From Muscardinus avellanarius (taxonomy: Eukaryota > Chordata > Mammalia > Rodentia > Gliridae): a DNA stretch of 64,000 nucleotides. The translations under genes were made by a program, and so were the position numbers. The DNA lies in contig OY726576.1 in the NCBI GenBank assembly GCA_963383645.1, positions 14,991,486-15,055,485 on the forward strand, in the 5' to 3' direction. The notes below the pieces were generated by a model. That model saw only the letters and a list, made by a program, of their open reading frames with translations. It had not been told where the DNA came from and did not search any database. This document shows, one piece after another, positions 21,985 through 33,112 of the stretch (positions within the stretch are counted from its first letter, which is position 1; each line of letters opens with the position of its first letter).

Positions 21985-22033
21985 GACGGAGGTAGAATTC
22001 CTCTGGGTTCAATCCCCAATACCAGAAGAAAAA
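21985..22033 (+). repeat. dID tail fragment
   Basis: GGAGGTAGAATTCCTCTGGG then TTCAATCCCCAATACC; only the tRNA-like half remains. Confidence 0.7.
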
Positions 22034-22778
22034 AATCACCAGGACCCATTTCACAGATAGGGAACCCGAGGCCCAGGGCTGGGAAGACATTTGCTCCTGA
22101 GCACACGGCCAGGAAGCAGCTGAGGCTGGACTGTAAGTCCGCAGGGAGCCTACAGCGGCGGCCCTGCGCTGCGCTGCCTGTCTCGCAGAGAAGCCAGAGG
22201 GCCAGAGCGTCAGAGGCAGCAGAGACCGGCAAGAGCGCGGCCAAGCCCGGCATCCACCTGGCAGAAGGGGATACTGAGTCCGAGAGTGGCAGGGCCATGG
22301 GCATCAGTCTCCCTGCTGTTAAGTGACAAGTGATAGAGCAGGGACTCCACCTGCGAAACAGCACGCTGGCGCCCTGTTAACAGGAGCAGCGGGCGTCACG
22401 GAGCCTCTGCGGGGACCAGCCCGCCAGGCCGCCACCACCGCACAGAGCACACAGGACGACAGGCTCCGGGAGGCGCAACCTCGGGCAAGGCCGCCGGCCC
22501 GCCCGGCGAGGTCAGACTGCACCTCTGTCCATGCGAGCCACCCTGCCCCACCTGCAGACCGCCCCAGGCCACCGCGACCCTGGCAGGGGAGCCCACCCCA
22601 CGCGGGGTCCTCCAATCTGAACCCTGGCCCTGCTGCATGGCGTCTGAAGTGGGGCAGGCAGCTTTGTGTTGCTGGAATTTTAAATACAAATTCCCAAGCT
22701 TCTTGGCTGCCTCTCCGCACCTTTCCTGAGATGGAGAATTACTGTGCTTCCTGGTAATTTTTTTGTTTGTTTGTTTGT

Positions 22779-23203
22779 TTGTGGGGATTGAACCCACAGG
22801 TAGTCCACCTTCGAGCTATATCGCCAGCCCTATTTTATTTTTATTTGATAACAAGGTCCTGCTGGGTTGATGAGAGTCTCACAAAATTGCTGAGGCTGGC
22901 TTTGAACCCGTGATCCTTCTGTCTCAGCCTCCCAAGTACCAGGATGATAGGTGTGGGTACCATGCCCGGCTCCTGATTCCTGGTTTGGTTTGGTTTTGTT
23001 TTGCATGGTACTGGGGGTGGAACCCAGGGACATTCTACCTCCGAGCTACACCCCCAGCCCTATTTTTTATATTTTATTTTGAAACAGGGTCTCACTGAGT
23101 TGCAAATAGCCTAAGTGGCTGAGGCTGTCCGTGAACCATGGTCCTCCCATCTCAGCCTCCCAAATGCTGGGATTACGAGTGTGCGCCACCACATCCAGCT
23201 TTG
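22779..23203 (-). repeat. Two reverse B1-dID SINEs
   Basis: Dimers at 22779-22973 and 23003-23203, each reading ID box, linker, then B1-like half in reverse. Confidence 0.9.
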
Positions 23204-23338
23204 GCTCCTGGTATTTTAGGGTGATGGGAAGGGATCTGCAGGACGCCCCGGGCCACTGTGGTGGGGCGATGTGACAGTTAGGATGCCAGCTTTCTGTTTG
23301 ACCTCATGGATCTGAGCCTCCTCTTTCAAGGGGAGATC

Positions 23339-23530
23339 TGGACTGGGTGCAGTGGTGCACACCTGTAATCCCAGCAACTCAGGAGGCTGAGGCAGGAGGA
23401 TCGCATGTTTGAGGCCACTTAGGGCAACATATCAAGACCTTTCTCAAGTTAAAAAAAAAATAGAAAGGGCTGGGGATGTAGCCCACTGGTTCAGTGCCCC
23501 TGGGTTCAGTCACCAGTCCTGAAAGATAAA
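23339..23530 (+). repeat. B1-dID SINE, older type
   Basis: B1-like half, linker with an A run, then GGGGATGTAGCCCACTGGTT, a different A-box sequence from most copies. Confidence 0.85.
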
Positions 23531-24464
23531 ATCAAAGGGAAGTTTTCTACCCACCTGTTTCTCTAATCAACTAGTATGGGTTAACTCATGTACCACAGGC
23601 TAGGGCCTTGGAAACTGTGGAAGTAAGTGTCCCGGCAGAGAGGAGAACAAGTGCAAAGGCCCTGCGGTGGGAGAGGAGGACGTAGGGGATGGCTGCAAGC
23701 GGGCGCCACGGCCAAGCCCGTGGGGGAAGAGCGTGGCGAGAGACGACGCTGGAGAGGTGGGCTGCGCTCCAGCAAGTGCCCTGACATCACCACCAGGGCC
23801 AAACGTAACACTGAATTCCTAGCACCGCCTTAAAGCTGTATGACCTCCGGCCAGTCACTCTGTGTCTCTCTGTGCAGCGGGATGATAACCGCTCCATCTC
23901 ACAGAAGCACGGCAGGAACCTGAGACGGCGGATGACGATCCTGCCTTAAAGCCGGACGGGCTCTGCGCGGGGCGGTCAGTGAACCAGACCCCGCTTGGCC
24001 CGGCCCTGACTCGGCTCACCCGCATCCTGTCTCCTCCGCTCTGTCTACTCCAGTGTCCCTGCTGTCCCTGGGCCACCCCGGGGCCTCTGCAGGGTAAGCT
24101 CCTCCCCTGCTGTCCCCATGGCTGCGCCTCTGCCGCCCCGGGAGGGGCCTTCCCTCGTGCCCCCACCTCCTCCGCGCCTGTCTTCTCAGCCCTGGGACCC
24201 CGCCACCACTGCGCCCTTGGGTGTCTCTCCCTCTAGTGTCCCTCTGTCTAGTGTCCGGTGTGTCTCTGTCTTGTTCGCAGCTGTATCTCCCGGCACCTGG
24301 AGCACGCGGAAGATGCTCCTGGCACATACGCAGATGCTCAGAAATACCTTCCGGATGAATATTTAAAATTAAAATGACCCCAATAAGGACAGCAGCGTGG
24401 GTAAGGGTCAACCGAGGCTCGGATCCTGGCGTGCGCGCACTGACTGCGTGGCCTCGGGAGGAGC

Positions 24465-24525
24465 CCGGTTGGAGCTGGGGAGCCTGGGTTTCCTCATCTG
24501 CAAGAAGGGAAAGCACGACGCCATG
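24465..24525 (+). repeat. MIR-like relic
   Basis: GGGTTTCCTCATCTGCAAGA is the characteristic MIR core. Confidence 0.55.
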
Positions 24526-24584
24526 CTTTTTGGCTCCCAGCGAAGACAAGACAACCGGGCACATAGAGAGACACGCAGCAAGCC

Positions 24585-24972
24585 AGGTGCGGTGGCGCAC
24601 GCTGCAATCCCCAAGACAGGGGGATGGAAGGTTTGAAACCAGCCTCAGCAACATATGGGGATCCCCAGCAAATTAGCAAGAACTTGCTTCAAAACAAAAA
24701 ACTAAGCCAGCCCTGGTGGCACACGCTTGTAATCCTAGTACCTGGGAGGCTGAGACAGGAGGACTGAAGGTTCAAGGACAGCCTCGGCAATTTAGTGAGA
24801 TTCTCAGCAACCTAATGAGACCTTGTTTCCAAATAAGAAATAAAATTGGTCTGGGGGTGTGTAGCTTGGTGGTAAAATGCCTCTGGGTTCTAATCCCAGT
24901 ACCACAAAAAAATAAAAATAAAAAAACTAGAGATGTAGCTCGGAGGTAGAACGTTCCTGGGTTTAATCCTAG

Positions 24973-25024
<52 letters not shown>

Positions 25025-25281
25025 TAGCTTGGAGGTAGAATATTCCTGGGTTTGCCAGGCGTGGTGGCCCTCACTTGTAATCCCAGCATTCTGGAGGCTC
25101 AGACAGGAGGATCACAGTTTGCAGCCAGCCTCAGCTACTTAGTGAGGCCCTTTGCAACTCAGTGAGACCCTGTTTCAAAATAAAGAATAAAAAATAGGGT
25201 AGGGGGTGTAGCTCGGAGGTAGAATGCCCCTGGGTTCCATCCCCAATACTGAAAAAAAAAAAAAAAGAATTTCCTGAGTTC
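24585..25281 (+). repeat. Nested B1-dID SINE cluster with GA microsatellite
   Basis: A diverged dimer (24585-24703) and a second dimer (24708-24920) are followed by an extra ID-like half (24926-24975), a (GA)n run (24976-25019) and another ID-like half. That last half is split by a younger full dimer (25053-25265). Flanks AGAATATTCCTGGGTTT and AGAATTTCCTGAGTTC suggest its target-site duplication. Confidence 0.85.
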
Positions 25282-26859
25282 ATCCCCTAGTCCGTGGGGG
25301 GAGGCGCAGCAGATGTGGGGACTAACACTGGGTGCCGGCGTTGGCTTGGCAGCACCCCACGCCCACTCCCCACCACATCGACGGCGGGCGCAACAGGTCG
25401 GGTAGCGAGCTGGTCAGCGTCGACGCCGGGGCTCACTGCATCGACTCTGTGAGAAGAGGTAACGTGTTCGGGTTCAGCTCGCGCTAGCCACATACGCACG
25501 GGGTGCTTCCTTCCGCTGTGGGCTCCCATTTTGGAGGACGCTGATGATCCCCGTGAAGACTGGGCAGTAGAGACAGCCCGAGCATCGCCCGCTGCCCACC
25601 CTGAGGTCCCGCGGGCAGGAGGCCGTCGCCCCGCCCGGCTTCCACCCCAGCTCCTGACCAAGCACCTCCTCTGCTCAGCAGCGTGGAGCACCCCGTGCCC
25701 CAGGTGGATGTGCCAGGAAGCCACACAGACACAAAGGACCGACTACAGCGCGTCCGCCTTCCAGCTCAACTGCTTTGCATTGCATCTTCCTGGACGGGGC
25801 CTGGCGAGGCACCTGACAGGGACTATCCATCCTGCGCGGCTCCGTCCCCGGGCCCGTTCCAGGAACACTGGGCATTAACAGGAAAACCCTCTCAGCTGTC
25901 AAAATAGATGCTTCCTTCTGTGGTCCAGGGACAGAAACATATCCTGGTAACACTGCTACCTCCATCTCCTGGAGGGTACCCCCATCCAGAGAAACGTGAT
26001 GGGGGCCCCAAGATAACAGGATGCTGGCCCCCCGGGGCCTGTTTCCCTACCTGCCAGGCAAGATTAATGGTGTGGAGAGAAGCGCTCCAGAGAGCAGCTG
26101 TGGTTAGGCTGATCTGGGTGGCCGTCCCATTCGGGGGCTGTGTGGCCTGGGGCAGGTGGCTTCACCTCTCTAAGCCTGTTTCCTAGTCGTCCAAACAAGT
26201 CAGACGTTGATGCTACGCGCCCCCCCGGGGAAGCGGGGAGTTCTGCCGAGAGTACACATGCCGGGTGCCAAGCCCAATAGCTGGCTGGAAGTGATGATTC
26301 TTATTATTACTCTAGTATTTCCTCACGGAATTCAGGATCCTGTCAGATATCTGGCTTCCACAGTGGAAACTCTCAGCACTGCTGAGGCCTGGCAGCCCAC
26401 CCGGGCACGGCCAAGGATCCGCCGGTCCCTTTCTGTGGCCGGCTGGGGGGGACGGTGCTCCTTCGCTCTCAGGCCCCCCTGATTTTTTCCCAGGTCTCTG
26501 AATCCCTCATTCCAGCCCTGCGGATCCGGACAGCGACACCTAGAGGAAGCTGTGCGCACCGCACTCAGTCTGGAGAAGAGCAATTAAATCATGCCAGCTC
26601 AACCTGTCCGTCCCCAACTGCATCAAAGCCTCAGGGGAAGGCTGAGGCCCCTCTCTTTCATCGGCCGGCTGCTCCGGTCGCGCCCTGAGCGCCCACTGCC
26701 TGCCAGGCGCGGGGCTAGACGCGTCACACAAGTCAGTTCCCACGTTACAGACGAGGACGTCAAAACCGAATGGACCCAGGACCCAGACACTGGCTGTAAG
26801 CATCACCCTGGGCTCCCTGTAAGCATCGCCCACGTGTTTACAGACCTAGTCCTCAAAAA

Positions 26860-26930
26860 TACAGCTGTTCAGGTCATCCCTATTTCGCAGATGAGAAAAC
26901 TGAGCCCCAGAGAAGTCTGGTAATGCATGC
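26860..26930. repeat. MIR-like relic
   Basis: TTTCGCAGATGAGAAAACTG then AGCCCCAGAGAAG is a clear MIR core. Confidence 0.6.
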
Positions 26931-27215
26931 AGGGGGCACGGGGGTGGGGGGACTGACGCTCAAGGGTCTGAGCCCTGGTCCATGGAGAGGCTGAGCACTG
27001 GCTACGGGGGCAGAAACACAGGTGAGTCAACCACGCATGCGCAGGGTGAAAAACCCAGGAGGAGTAATACGCAGCCTCAGACGGGAGCAGGTAAGATGGG
27101 GGGGAGGCCCAAGGAGGAAGAACCCCCCCTGGAGCAGAAGCACCCAGCTGAACCTTGAGGGGTGGGCAGCGTTCAGACAAAGGAAGGCAAGGAGATTCCT
27201 TCCTTGCTGCGTCCA

Positions 27216-27380
27216 CACTGGAGATTGAGCCCCGGGGTCTTCTACCACTGCGCTATACCCCAGCCCTTTTCCCTTTTTCATTTTGAGACAGAGTCTCGCT
27301 AAGTTGCCCAGGCTGGCCTGGAACTTGCGACCCTCCTCCCTCGGCCTCCCCGGGTGTTGGGATTACGGCTGCAAGGCGTT
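27216..27380 (-). repeat. B1-dID SINE, older type
   Basis: Reverse copy with CCACTGCGCTATACCCCAGC and a B1-like half that still has GTTGCCCAGGCTGGCC, closer to ancestral 7SL/B1. Confidence 0.85.
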
Positions 27381-28254
27381 TCTGACGGCAGAGGTTTATA
27401 GCTGAGGGCATGGATCTGCACAGGAGGACTTACCAAACAGGGGCAGGCCCCACGCGAACTGGTTAACCATCAAGAGACTCCTGGGGTCTCGTGGGCGCTG
27501 CCGTGTGAGCAGCCGGCGGAGGGCTGGCAGCCCGGCCATCCTGCCAGGTCTCCACGGACAGGTCAGCCAGTTGAAAACACGTGGCTACACGGAAGGGCTG
27601 TCGGGGAGGAAGCCCGGGCCTGCCGTTGCTTTTTGTTTTTTTCCAGAAAACTTGGACCAACAGCGCAACAGTTTTGAGCAGGGTAGTGACATGATCAGAG
27701 CTGTGTTGACAGCCCAGAAATCTGAGCACATTTAAAACGAGAAGGAGGGGGCTCCCATCAGCCCGAGACTACAAATAAGAAAATAACCTGTCGCACGGAG
27801 CCATTGGAAGAGAGCGAGGGAGCGTGTGGGATCCGTACAACACTTTTAGACTCCCTTCCTCTCTCACACCCCCTCGCCATCTGTCGCAAAGGGCACCAGG
27901 AAGATGCAGGAGGAACATTCCAGCTCCGGGGCTCCAGAGCTCGGCAGCCCAGATGGGGGGCTCTCCGGGAGACACCTCGCCCCCCGTGTGAACGCTGCCA
28001 TCTTGAGGACCCAGGGGCTGCCCGTGTGCCACCCTCGTGGGCTTTCAGGGAAGGGCCGTGACTCAGTCAAACACTTCTGCCCAGAGGAGGAAATCTTTCC
28101 AGGACTCCCCACCTCGGCCCAGAAAGGGGGGCTCCTCCCTCTCCTCCAGCTTGGGCTTAGAAATCCCGATGAAGTCATTCATTTCTTCCAGCTGGAAGGC
28201 CTGCCTTCAAAGTTCTGGCCCCCTTCCTTCCTCCCGGGACAACTCGGGTCCCGG

Positions 28255-28335
28255 TTTTGGACTCGGTTTGCCTCATCTGTAAAGTGGGAATAAGAGCCAA
28301 CTCACACGTCGCTGATGAGCGTGCAGTTATAAAAC
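28255..28335 (+). repeat. MIR-like relic
   Basis: TTGCCTCATCTGTAAAGTGG then GAATAAGAG matches the MIR core. Confidence 0.6.
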
Positions 28336-30506
28336 TCACAGGCGGCGAGGCGGTTCACTATTTAATAAACATGGGCTCTCTCCCGCCCCGCCCCCGCCCC
28401 CACAGTTCACGTCAGGACTTCATCCCCGCGCTGCATGACTAAAGGGCGGAACAGATCACACCATGAGTCTCCACTGGGGTGCTAAAGGAATAATTAATGG
28501 CCAGAAAGCACCCAGAGCACACCACGGCTGTCGAGGGCCTTCCCACAGCCCGGGCAGGTCGGAGCCGCCCCCTTCTCTTCAGATGAAAGAGGAATTAAGC
28601 TTAACCTCATCTCTAAGGAAAGCACCCAGGAGTCACCCCAATGCCACCCTCTGTGCCCGGCTCACTGCAAAGGCCCGCTGTCCCCCAAAGCCTGAGCCCA
28701 GCCGCCCACGTGTGGCCCCTCTCCCCGGGTGCTGGCGTGATGGGGAAGGGGAGCCAGGGCGGGACCTTCACCCAGATCTTTTCAGAAGTTCCCTTTGGCA
28801 GCTTTGGGGCCAAACGTAATCTTGAGAAACTTCCCCTGCCTCCCCCAACTGAGATCCTGCACGTGACTGCCCCCCAGCACGGGTCCCGCGATGCCTCCCA
28901 GGGTGCCGGCTCTGCCCGAGACACCAGCGTCATTCAGGCCACAGCCACCTTCCTGCCTAAGCCTGGCATTTGAGTTTCTCACCCGAATAAATCCATTTTC
29001 TTAGAAAATTGGACCAGTGCCTTTTCTACCTTCCTGCCCTTCTATCCCATCTCCCTTCGGCTTCGTCGTAAATTCTATGCCCCCGATGATGAAAGGCAGA
29101 GGCCTAAAGCCTACAGTCCCATCCTCCAAACCAGATAAATTCCACGCCGGGTTCCAGGGTGCGACCGGGACCCTGAGAACACGGGGTGAGGGGTGCCGGG
29201 AGGCTAGACGCTTCTATGGCCGCCCCCGCCCCCCACCCCCCTCAACCAAGAAACTCATCCTCACCTCCAGAGATTTATTTATTTCCGAGTGAATCTGGGC
29301 CCCTCTGCTGCTCCCACTTTTTCAGGCTATTGATGCTGAATGGATCGGAACGGAAGTTTTATGGCGCAATCTTTACCATTTTATAGATTGTTTTTATAGG
29401 CAGGGGGGAGATGTGCTCCCAGGCAAGGTGCCCGCGCCCCAGCAGAGGCGCCCTGCCCTCTGAACACTTGTCAGTCAGCGTCAATGCTCATTTGCAGAGG
29501 CTGAACCCAGGGTCCTGGTGGCCGGAGAGGGGTCCGGCCAGACCCGGAGACCTGAGCTTGGGTCCAGTTCCCCACTTCAGGAAAAGTAAACGCCTGCTAG
29601 AGACGCTTGCATTTCCGGGGGGGGGGGGGCTGGCAGGCCGGGACCGGACTTCTGCAGGGCGCAGATGGCTGGCTCAGGCAGGAACACCAGCTCGAGATCC
29701 ACTCAGGGGCGACAGAGGGAAGCTATCGGTGCTGGTGGTGGTGGTGGGGGGGGTCTCTCGTGGACTCCTGGGCTTGGGGAAACCACAGGGCAGAGAGAAG
29801 ATGCTGTTCACCCCCAGCTGTCCCTCCACCCACTCCTCCACACTTCTCTTTTCTCGCTGTGTGAGCTGTGACTCTCCAGGCAAATGCAAGGGGGGGGGGG
29901 AGATTACTGAGCTCATCCCTCTCTCCCTGCGGGAGGGGTGGAGGCCCAGGGACCCCTCTGCCCACCGTGCGGCCACCGCACAAGGTCCCTGCTCTTCTCT
30001 CCCTCCCCAACTCCTTGAACGCTGTTTCTCTGCCCCTCGCACCCTCCCAGGGGACCCGCGGTTCTGCAAAAAAAAAAAAAAAAAAAATCTTTAAAAAAGC
30101 AGGGCTCCTGAGCGGTGACCTCACCCCTTGGCGAAGGCGGTAGCCTTCAGAGCCGGCCAGGGGCAGCCAGGTGTTTGGTGTAGGCCCAGCAAAAAGACCT
30201 GCCGAGAGCCACAGGTAACAGCGCGCACCACACCTGGGCCGGCAGGAGGGACGGGGGCGCGGGGGCTCCGGCCAGCCCTCGGGGGGGCCCGCGATCGCCC
30301 CTCGCCCCTCGCCGCGGCTCCACTGTGCGCGCCGGGGAGGGTCGCCCTCGCCCCCCCCCCTCCCTGGCTGCCCTCTCCCGCCCGGGCTCCGACCCGTGGA
30401 CGGCAGGCGCGGCTCCGCCGTCCAGGCCGCGGGCGCCCGTCTACACCGCGGGCGGCCGGAGCGGGGTCCGGCCGTGTGACCTTGGGCGAGTCGCGGCGGC
30501 GCTTAC

Positions 30507-30585
30507 CTGTGCGGGCGCAGGACGCGGCCAGCAGCAGCGCCAGCAGCGGCCCGAGGCGGCCGGGCGCGGGGCGCGCGCGCTCCAT
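30507..30585 (-). CDS. SIRPA: SIRPA coding exon 1: start codon and signal peptide
   Basis: The exon encodes MERARPAPGRLGPLLALLLA then ASCART plus one base (26 codons + 1). It is almost colinear with the human SIRPA leader: a short arginine/proline-rich n-region, a leucine/alanine hydrophobic core, then the A-S-C-A stretch. It should direct the receptor into the ER; cleavage is expected just after the exon 1-2 junction. The ATG at 30585-30583 was chosen by this similarity and because GCCCATGG is a strong Kozak context. The frame stays open upstream, but no in-frame ATG was seen there and the sequence is arginine-rich and unlike a leader. The donor after 30507 is CACAG|GTAAGC, phase 1. The exon sits in a CpG island that is the likely promoter. 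Confidence 0.96.
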
Positions 30586-30709
30586 GGGCCGCGGTGGGGC
30601 GGCGGGCGGACGGACGGACGGGCGGACGGGCGGAGGGGCAGGTCGGGCCGGGGCCGCGCGCGATGGCCGGCCGCGCAAACTTGTCTCCCGGCGGCGGCGG
30701 CGGCGGCTG

Positions 30710-30715
30710 CTACAT
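30710..30715 (-). promoter_or_regulatory. ATG-TAG start-stop element upstream of SIRPA ATG
   Basis: On the sense strand an ATG (30715-30713) is followed directly by TAG (30712-30710), 125 nt before the first base of the main ATG. If transcribed, this is a minimal upstream open reading frame of the start-stop type, which can stall ribosomes and lower translation of the main frame. Context is GACCATGT: C at -3 and T at +4, so weak. Whether the 5' UTR reaches this point is inference. Confidence 0.5.
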
Positions 30716-30820
30716 GGTCCCCGAGCCGCGCCGCAAGTTGGCCGGCCTCCGGCTCGGCCGCGCGTCCCGCCGGCCCCGGGCTGCGGCGGGCGGAGCGGGC
30801 TTGGGGCGGGCTCGCCGCCG

Positions 30821-30893
30821 CCTCCTCCCGCTCCTCCTCCTCCTCCTCCTCCCCTCCCTCCTCCTCCTCCCCCTCCTCCCCTTCCTCCTCCCG
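30821..30893 (+). repeat. CTC/CTCC pyrimidine tract in CpG island (GGAGGA on sense strand)
   Basis: About 73 nt made almost wholly of CCT, CTCC and CCCT units. On the SIRPA sense strand this is GGAGG/GGGAGG, able in principle to form G-quadruplex or triplex structure in the promoter or 5' UTR. Confidence 0.85.
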
Positions 30894-30904
30894 CCGGCCG
30901 CGCT

Positions 30905-30937
30905 GGCTAGCTGGCTGGCTGGCTGGATGGATGGATG
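30905..30937 (+). repeat. GGCT/GGAT tetranucleotide repeat
   Basis: Short run of GGCT units changing to GGAT units inside the CpG island. Confidence 0.85.
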
Positions 30938-31635
30938 GCGAGCCGGCCGCCGAGCGGAGCGGAGCCGGAGCCGAGCAGGAAGTGGATGCGGCGGGCAGGA
31001 GAGGGGGAGCGAGCGCGAACAAAAATAGCGCGTGTGTAGGAAGGACTCCGGCGCCGCCGCCTGGAGACGCGCGGGGAGAGGCGCGGGCCGGGCAGCGGGG
31101 ACCCGCCGGGGCCGACCCGCCGGGGTCTGGGAGGCAGGAGGGCTGCGAGCCCCCAAGGACCGCCCCCGGGCGGGAAGCCGCCGTGCGCCCCCCTCGAGGG
31201 GAGGGCCGGCTTCCAGGAGCGGCCCCCCTCCGCCCCCCGGAGCTGGGGAAGGGGAGTTCAGGACCCTCTCCTCATCCCGAGCTGGAAACGAGCTCGGAGA
31301 CCAGCGCAAAATGAAGCAAAGTGGCAACCGCCCCCCACCACCACCGCGCGGGCGTAAATGGAGAGAGGGAGTGGAGGGAGGCCAGAGACGAGGGGACCCG
31401 CCTGAGGCCACACAGCGAGGCCTGGGTGGAAAGAAACATGGATTTCTGCATCTCTGGCTGAAGATCTTTGCTTAGTGACGCCCTCCCTGCAGAGACGTCT
31501 TGATCAGATGCCTGGTTCTGCGTTTCTCAGCTGAGGCAGACGGGTGCAGCTGCTGAGAGCTGGACAGGCCCCCTGGGGCCCGCACCCTCTCACCAGGTCT
31601 TAGGAGCTGGGTGCACTCCGACAAACACCCTGTGC

Positions 31636-31637
<2 letters not shown>

Positions 31638-31680
<43 letters not shown>

Positions 31681-31880
31681 TCCCGGAGATGGTACCCAGG
31701 GGCATTCTACCTCTGAGCTACACTCCAGCCCTATTTTATGTTCTTTATTTTGAAACAGGTTCTCACTGAGTTGCCAAGGGCCTCCCTGAGTGGCTGAGGC
31801 TGTCTGCGGATCTTGGTCCTCCTGTCTCAGTCTCCTGACTGCTGGGATTACAAGTGTGCGCCGCCATGCCCAGCCTAACA
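31638..31880 (-). repeat. B1-dID SINE with GT microsatellite tail
   Basis: A (GT)n run (31638-31679; CA on the element's own strand) abuts the 3' end of a reverse dimer (31680-31877), so it sits where the A-rich tail should be. Confidence 0.93.
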
Positions 31881-32176
31881 CCTTGTCTTACTGAGCCTCA
31901 GCTTCCTCGTCTGAAACAAGGCCAACGGGAGAGCCGGGAGCCAGCCAGGAGAGGCTGCCGTGAGGATGCGATGAATTAATATTTGCAGGACATTTGAAAA
32001 GGAGCCTAGCATGCCCCGAGTGCTTGAGAAGGGCTTGAGAAGCAGGGCTTAGCAACCACGAGGTTCTGGGCGGCTTTGAAGTGCCCGGGTGAATTTTCCT
32101 TTCTTTGGGCGTGGGAGATTACACCAGGTCCCTGTCCCTTCAGGAATTCAAGTTCTAGTGGAGGAGACAGATAAGA

Positions 32177-32655
32177 AGGCAAATAGAATGAATTGGCAGA
32201 AGCCGGGCATGGCGGCGCACGCTTGTGATCCCAGCATCTGGGAGGCTAAGACAGGAGGATCGCGGTTCGCGGACAGCCTCAGCTACTTAGTGAGGCCCTC
32301 TGCAACTCAGTGAGACCCTGTTTCAAAATAAAGAATAAAAAATAGGGTAGGGGGTGTAGCTCGGAGATCAAATGCCCTTGGGTTCCATCCCTAGACCTGA
32401 AAGAAAAGAAAAAAATAAAAAAGGCAAGTAGAAAGAATTGGTGGAAGAAAGAATTGTAATCCCAGTACTTGGGAGGCTGAACCTGAAGATGGCAGGTTCA
32501 GGTCCAAACTCAGCTACTCAGCGAGGCCCTCTGCCACTTAAGGAGACTCTGTTTCAAAATAGAGAATAAAATAGGGCTGGGGCTCTAGCTTGGAGGTTGA
32601 ATGACCCTGGGTTCCATCCCCAGTACAGAAAAATAAAAAAGAATTGGTGGACAAC
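32177..32655 (+). repeat. Two serial B1-dID insertions at one site
   Basis: Dimers at 32203-32400 and about 32456-32636. Related flanks (GAATTGGCAGAAG near 32190, GAATTGGTGGAAG near 32436, GAATTGGTGGAC near 32642) look like successive target-site duplications. Confidence 0.85.
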
Positions 32656-32734
32656 AGGGAAGCAGCTTTGAGAGCGAGAGGGGCCATGCTCCGTATGGAT
32701 GTGTGTATTTATTTATGCATGTATTTATTTATTT

Positions 32735-33112
32735 TTCAGTACTGGGGATGGAACCCAGGGGCATTCTTCCTCCCATTCTATACCCCCAGCCCTATTTTTT
32801 ATTCTTTATTTTCAAACAGGGTCTCACTGAGTTGCAAAGGGCCTAAGTCGCTGAGGCTGGCCTGAAGCACAACCTTCCTGTCTCAGCCTCCCCAATGCTG
32901 GGATTACAAGCATGCGTCACCACCACGCCCGGCTGTGTTTATTTATTTTTGATGTGGTCCTGGGGGTTGAACCCAGGAGCAATCTGCTCCCCGTCCTGTT
33001 TTATTTTGCTGCAGGGTCTCACTTGGTCGATGAGGGTCTCACTGCTTGCTGAGACTGTCCTTGAACCTGCAGACCCTCCTGTCTCAGCCTCCCAAGTACT
33101 GGAATTCAGCTG
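32735..33112 (-). repeat. Two reverse B1-dID SINEs
   Basis: A typical dimer at 32735-32935 and a more diverged one at 32945-33112. Confidence 0.9.

Larger units (their letters stand above)
15079..30506 (-). other. SIRPA intron 1
   Basis: 15.4-kb first intron between leader and V exons, similar in scale to that of human SIRPA as I recall it. It holds SINE clusters (15.7-17.2, 22.8-23.5, 24.6-25.3, 27.2-27.4 kb), a long CCTCT/CT microsatellite at 18.4-18.6 kb, an AT-rich block at 19.0-19.8 kb, a GT/GC-rich degenerate tract at 20.6-20.95 kb and a candidate enhancer at 18.06-18.10 kb. The rest is unique sequence with no recognised exon. Confidence 0.85.
3382..30585 (-). other. SIRPA: SIRPA gene, 5' six coding exons (3' end outside the window)
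   Basis: Six exons on the minus strand join with canonical GT/AG borders. The first five junctions are phase 1 and the last donor is phase 2. Coding lengths are 79, 354, 321, 333, 108 and 25 nt, giving 406 codons plus 2 nt without a stop. Domain order is signal peptide (1 to about 30), IgV (to 144), IgC1 (145-251), IgC1 (252-362), membrane segment (370-392) and the start of the cytoplasmic tail (to 407). From family knowledge, SIRPA is a myeloid and neuronal surface receptor that binds CD47 through its V domain and recruits SHP-1/SHP-2 through tail ITIMs. The ITIM exons were not found here and should lie left of position 1. There are eleven N-X-S/T sequons in the ectodomain. SIRPB1 is unlikely: the membrane segment lacks the lysine used for DAP12 pairing. 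Introns 1-5 measure 15428, 5560, 380, 1909 and 2707 nt. Confidence 0.96.
30230..31280 (-). promoter_or_regulatory. SIRPA: CpG island and presumed SIRPA promoter/5' UTR
   Basis: GC and CpG content rise sharply here, with many GGGCGG/CCGCCC (Sp1-type) boxes, a CGG run near 30690 and purine/pyrimidine runs. The island covers the SIRPA ATG and extends about 700 nt upstream in gene orientation. No convincing 3' splice site lies just before the ATG, so the 5' UTR may run unspliced into the island. The transcription start cannot be placed from sequence. No TATA box was seen, as is usual for CpG-island promoters. Confidence 0.8.

Noticed and set aside
30586..30720. In-frame N-terminal extension of the SIRPA leader
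   Set aside because: The frame is open, but the apparent upstream start at 30678 is TTG, no in-frame ATG was found, and the leader from 30585 matches known SIRPA.
30128..31314. Open frames of 260 and 329 codons on the + strand in the CpG island
   Set aside because: CpG islands lack stops by composition; the sequence is alanine, arginine, proline and serine runs. SIRPA reads on the other strand.
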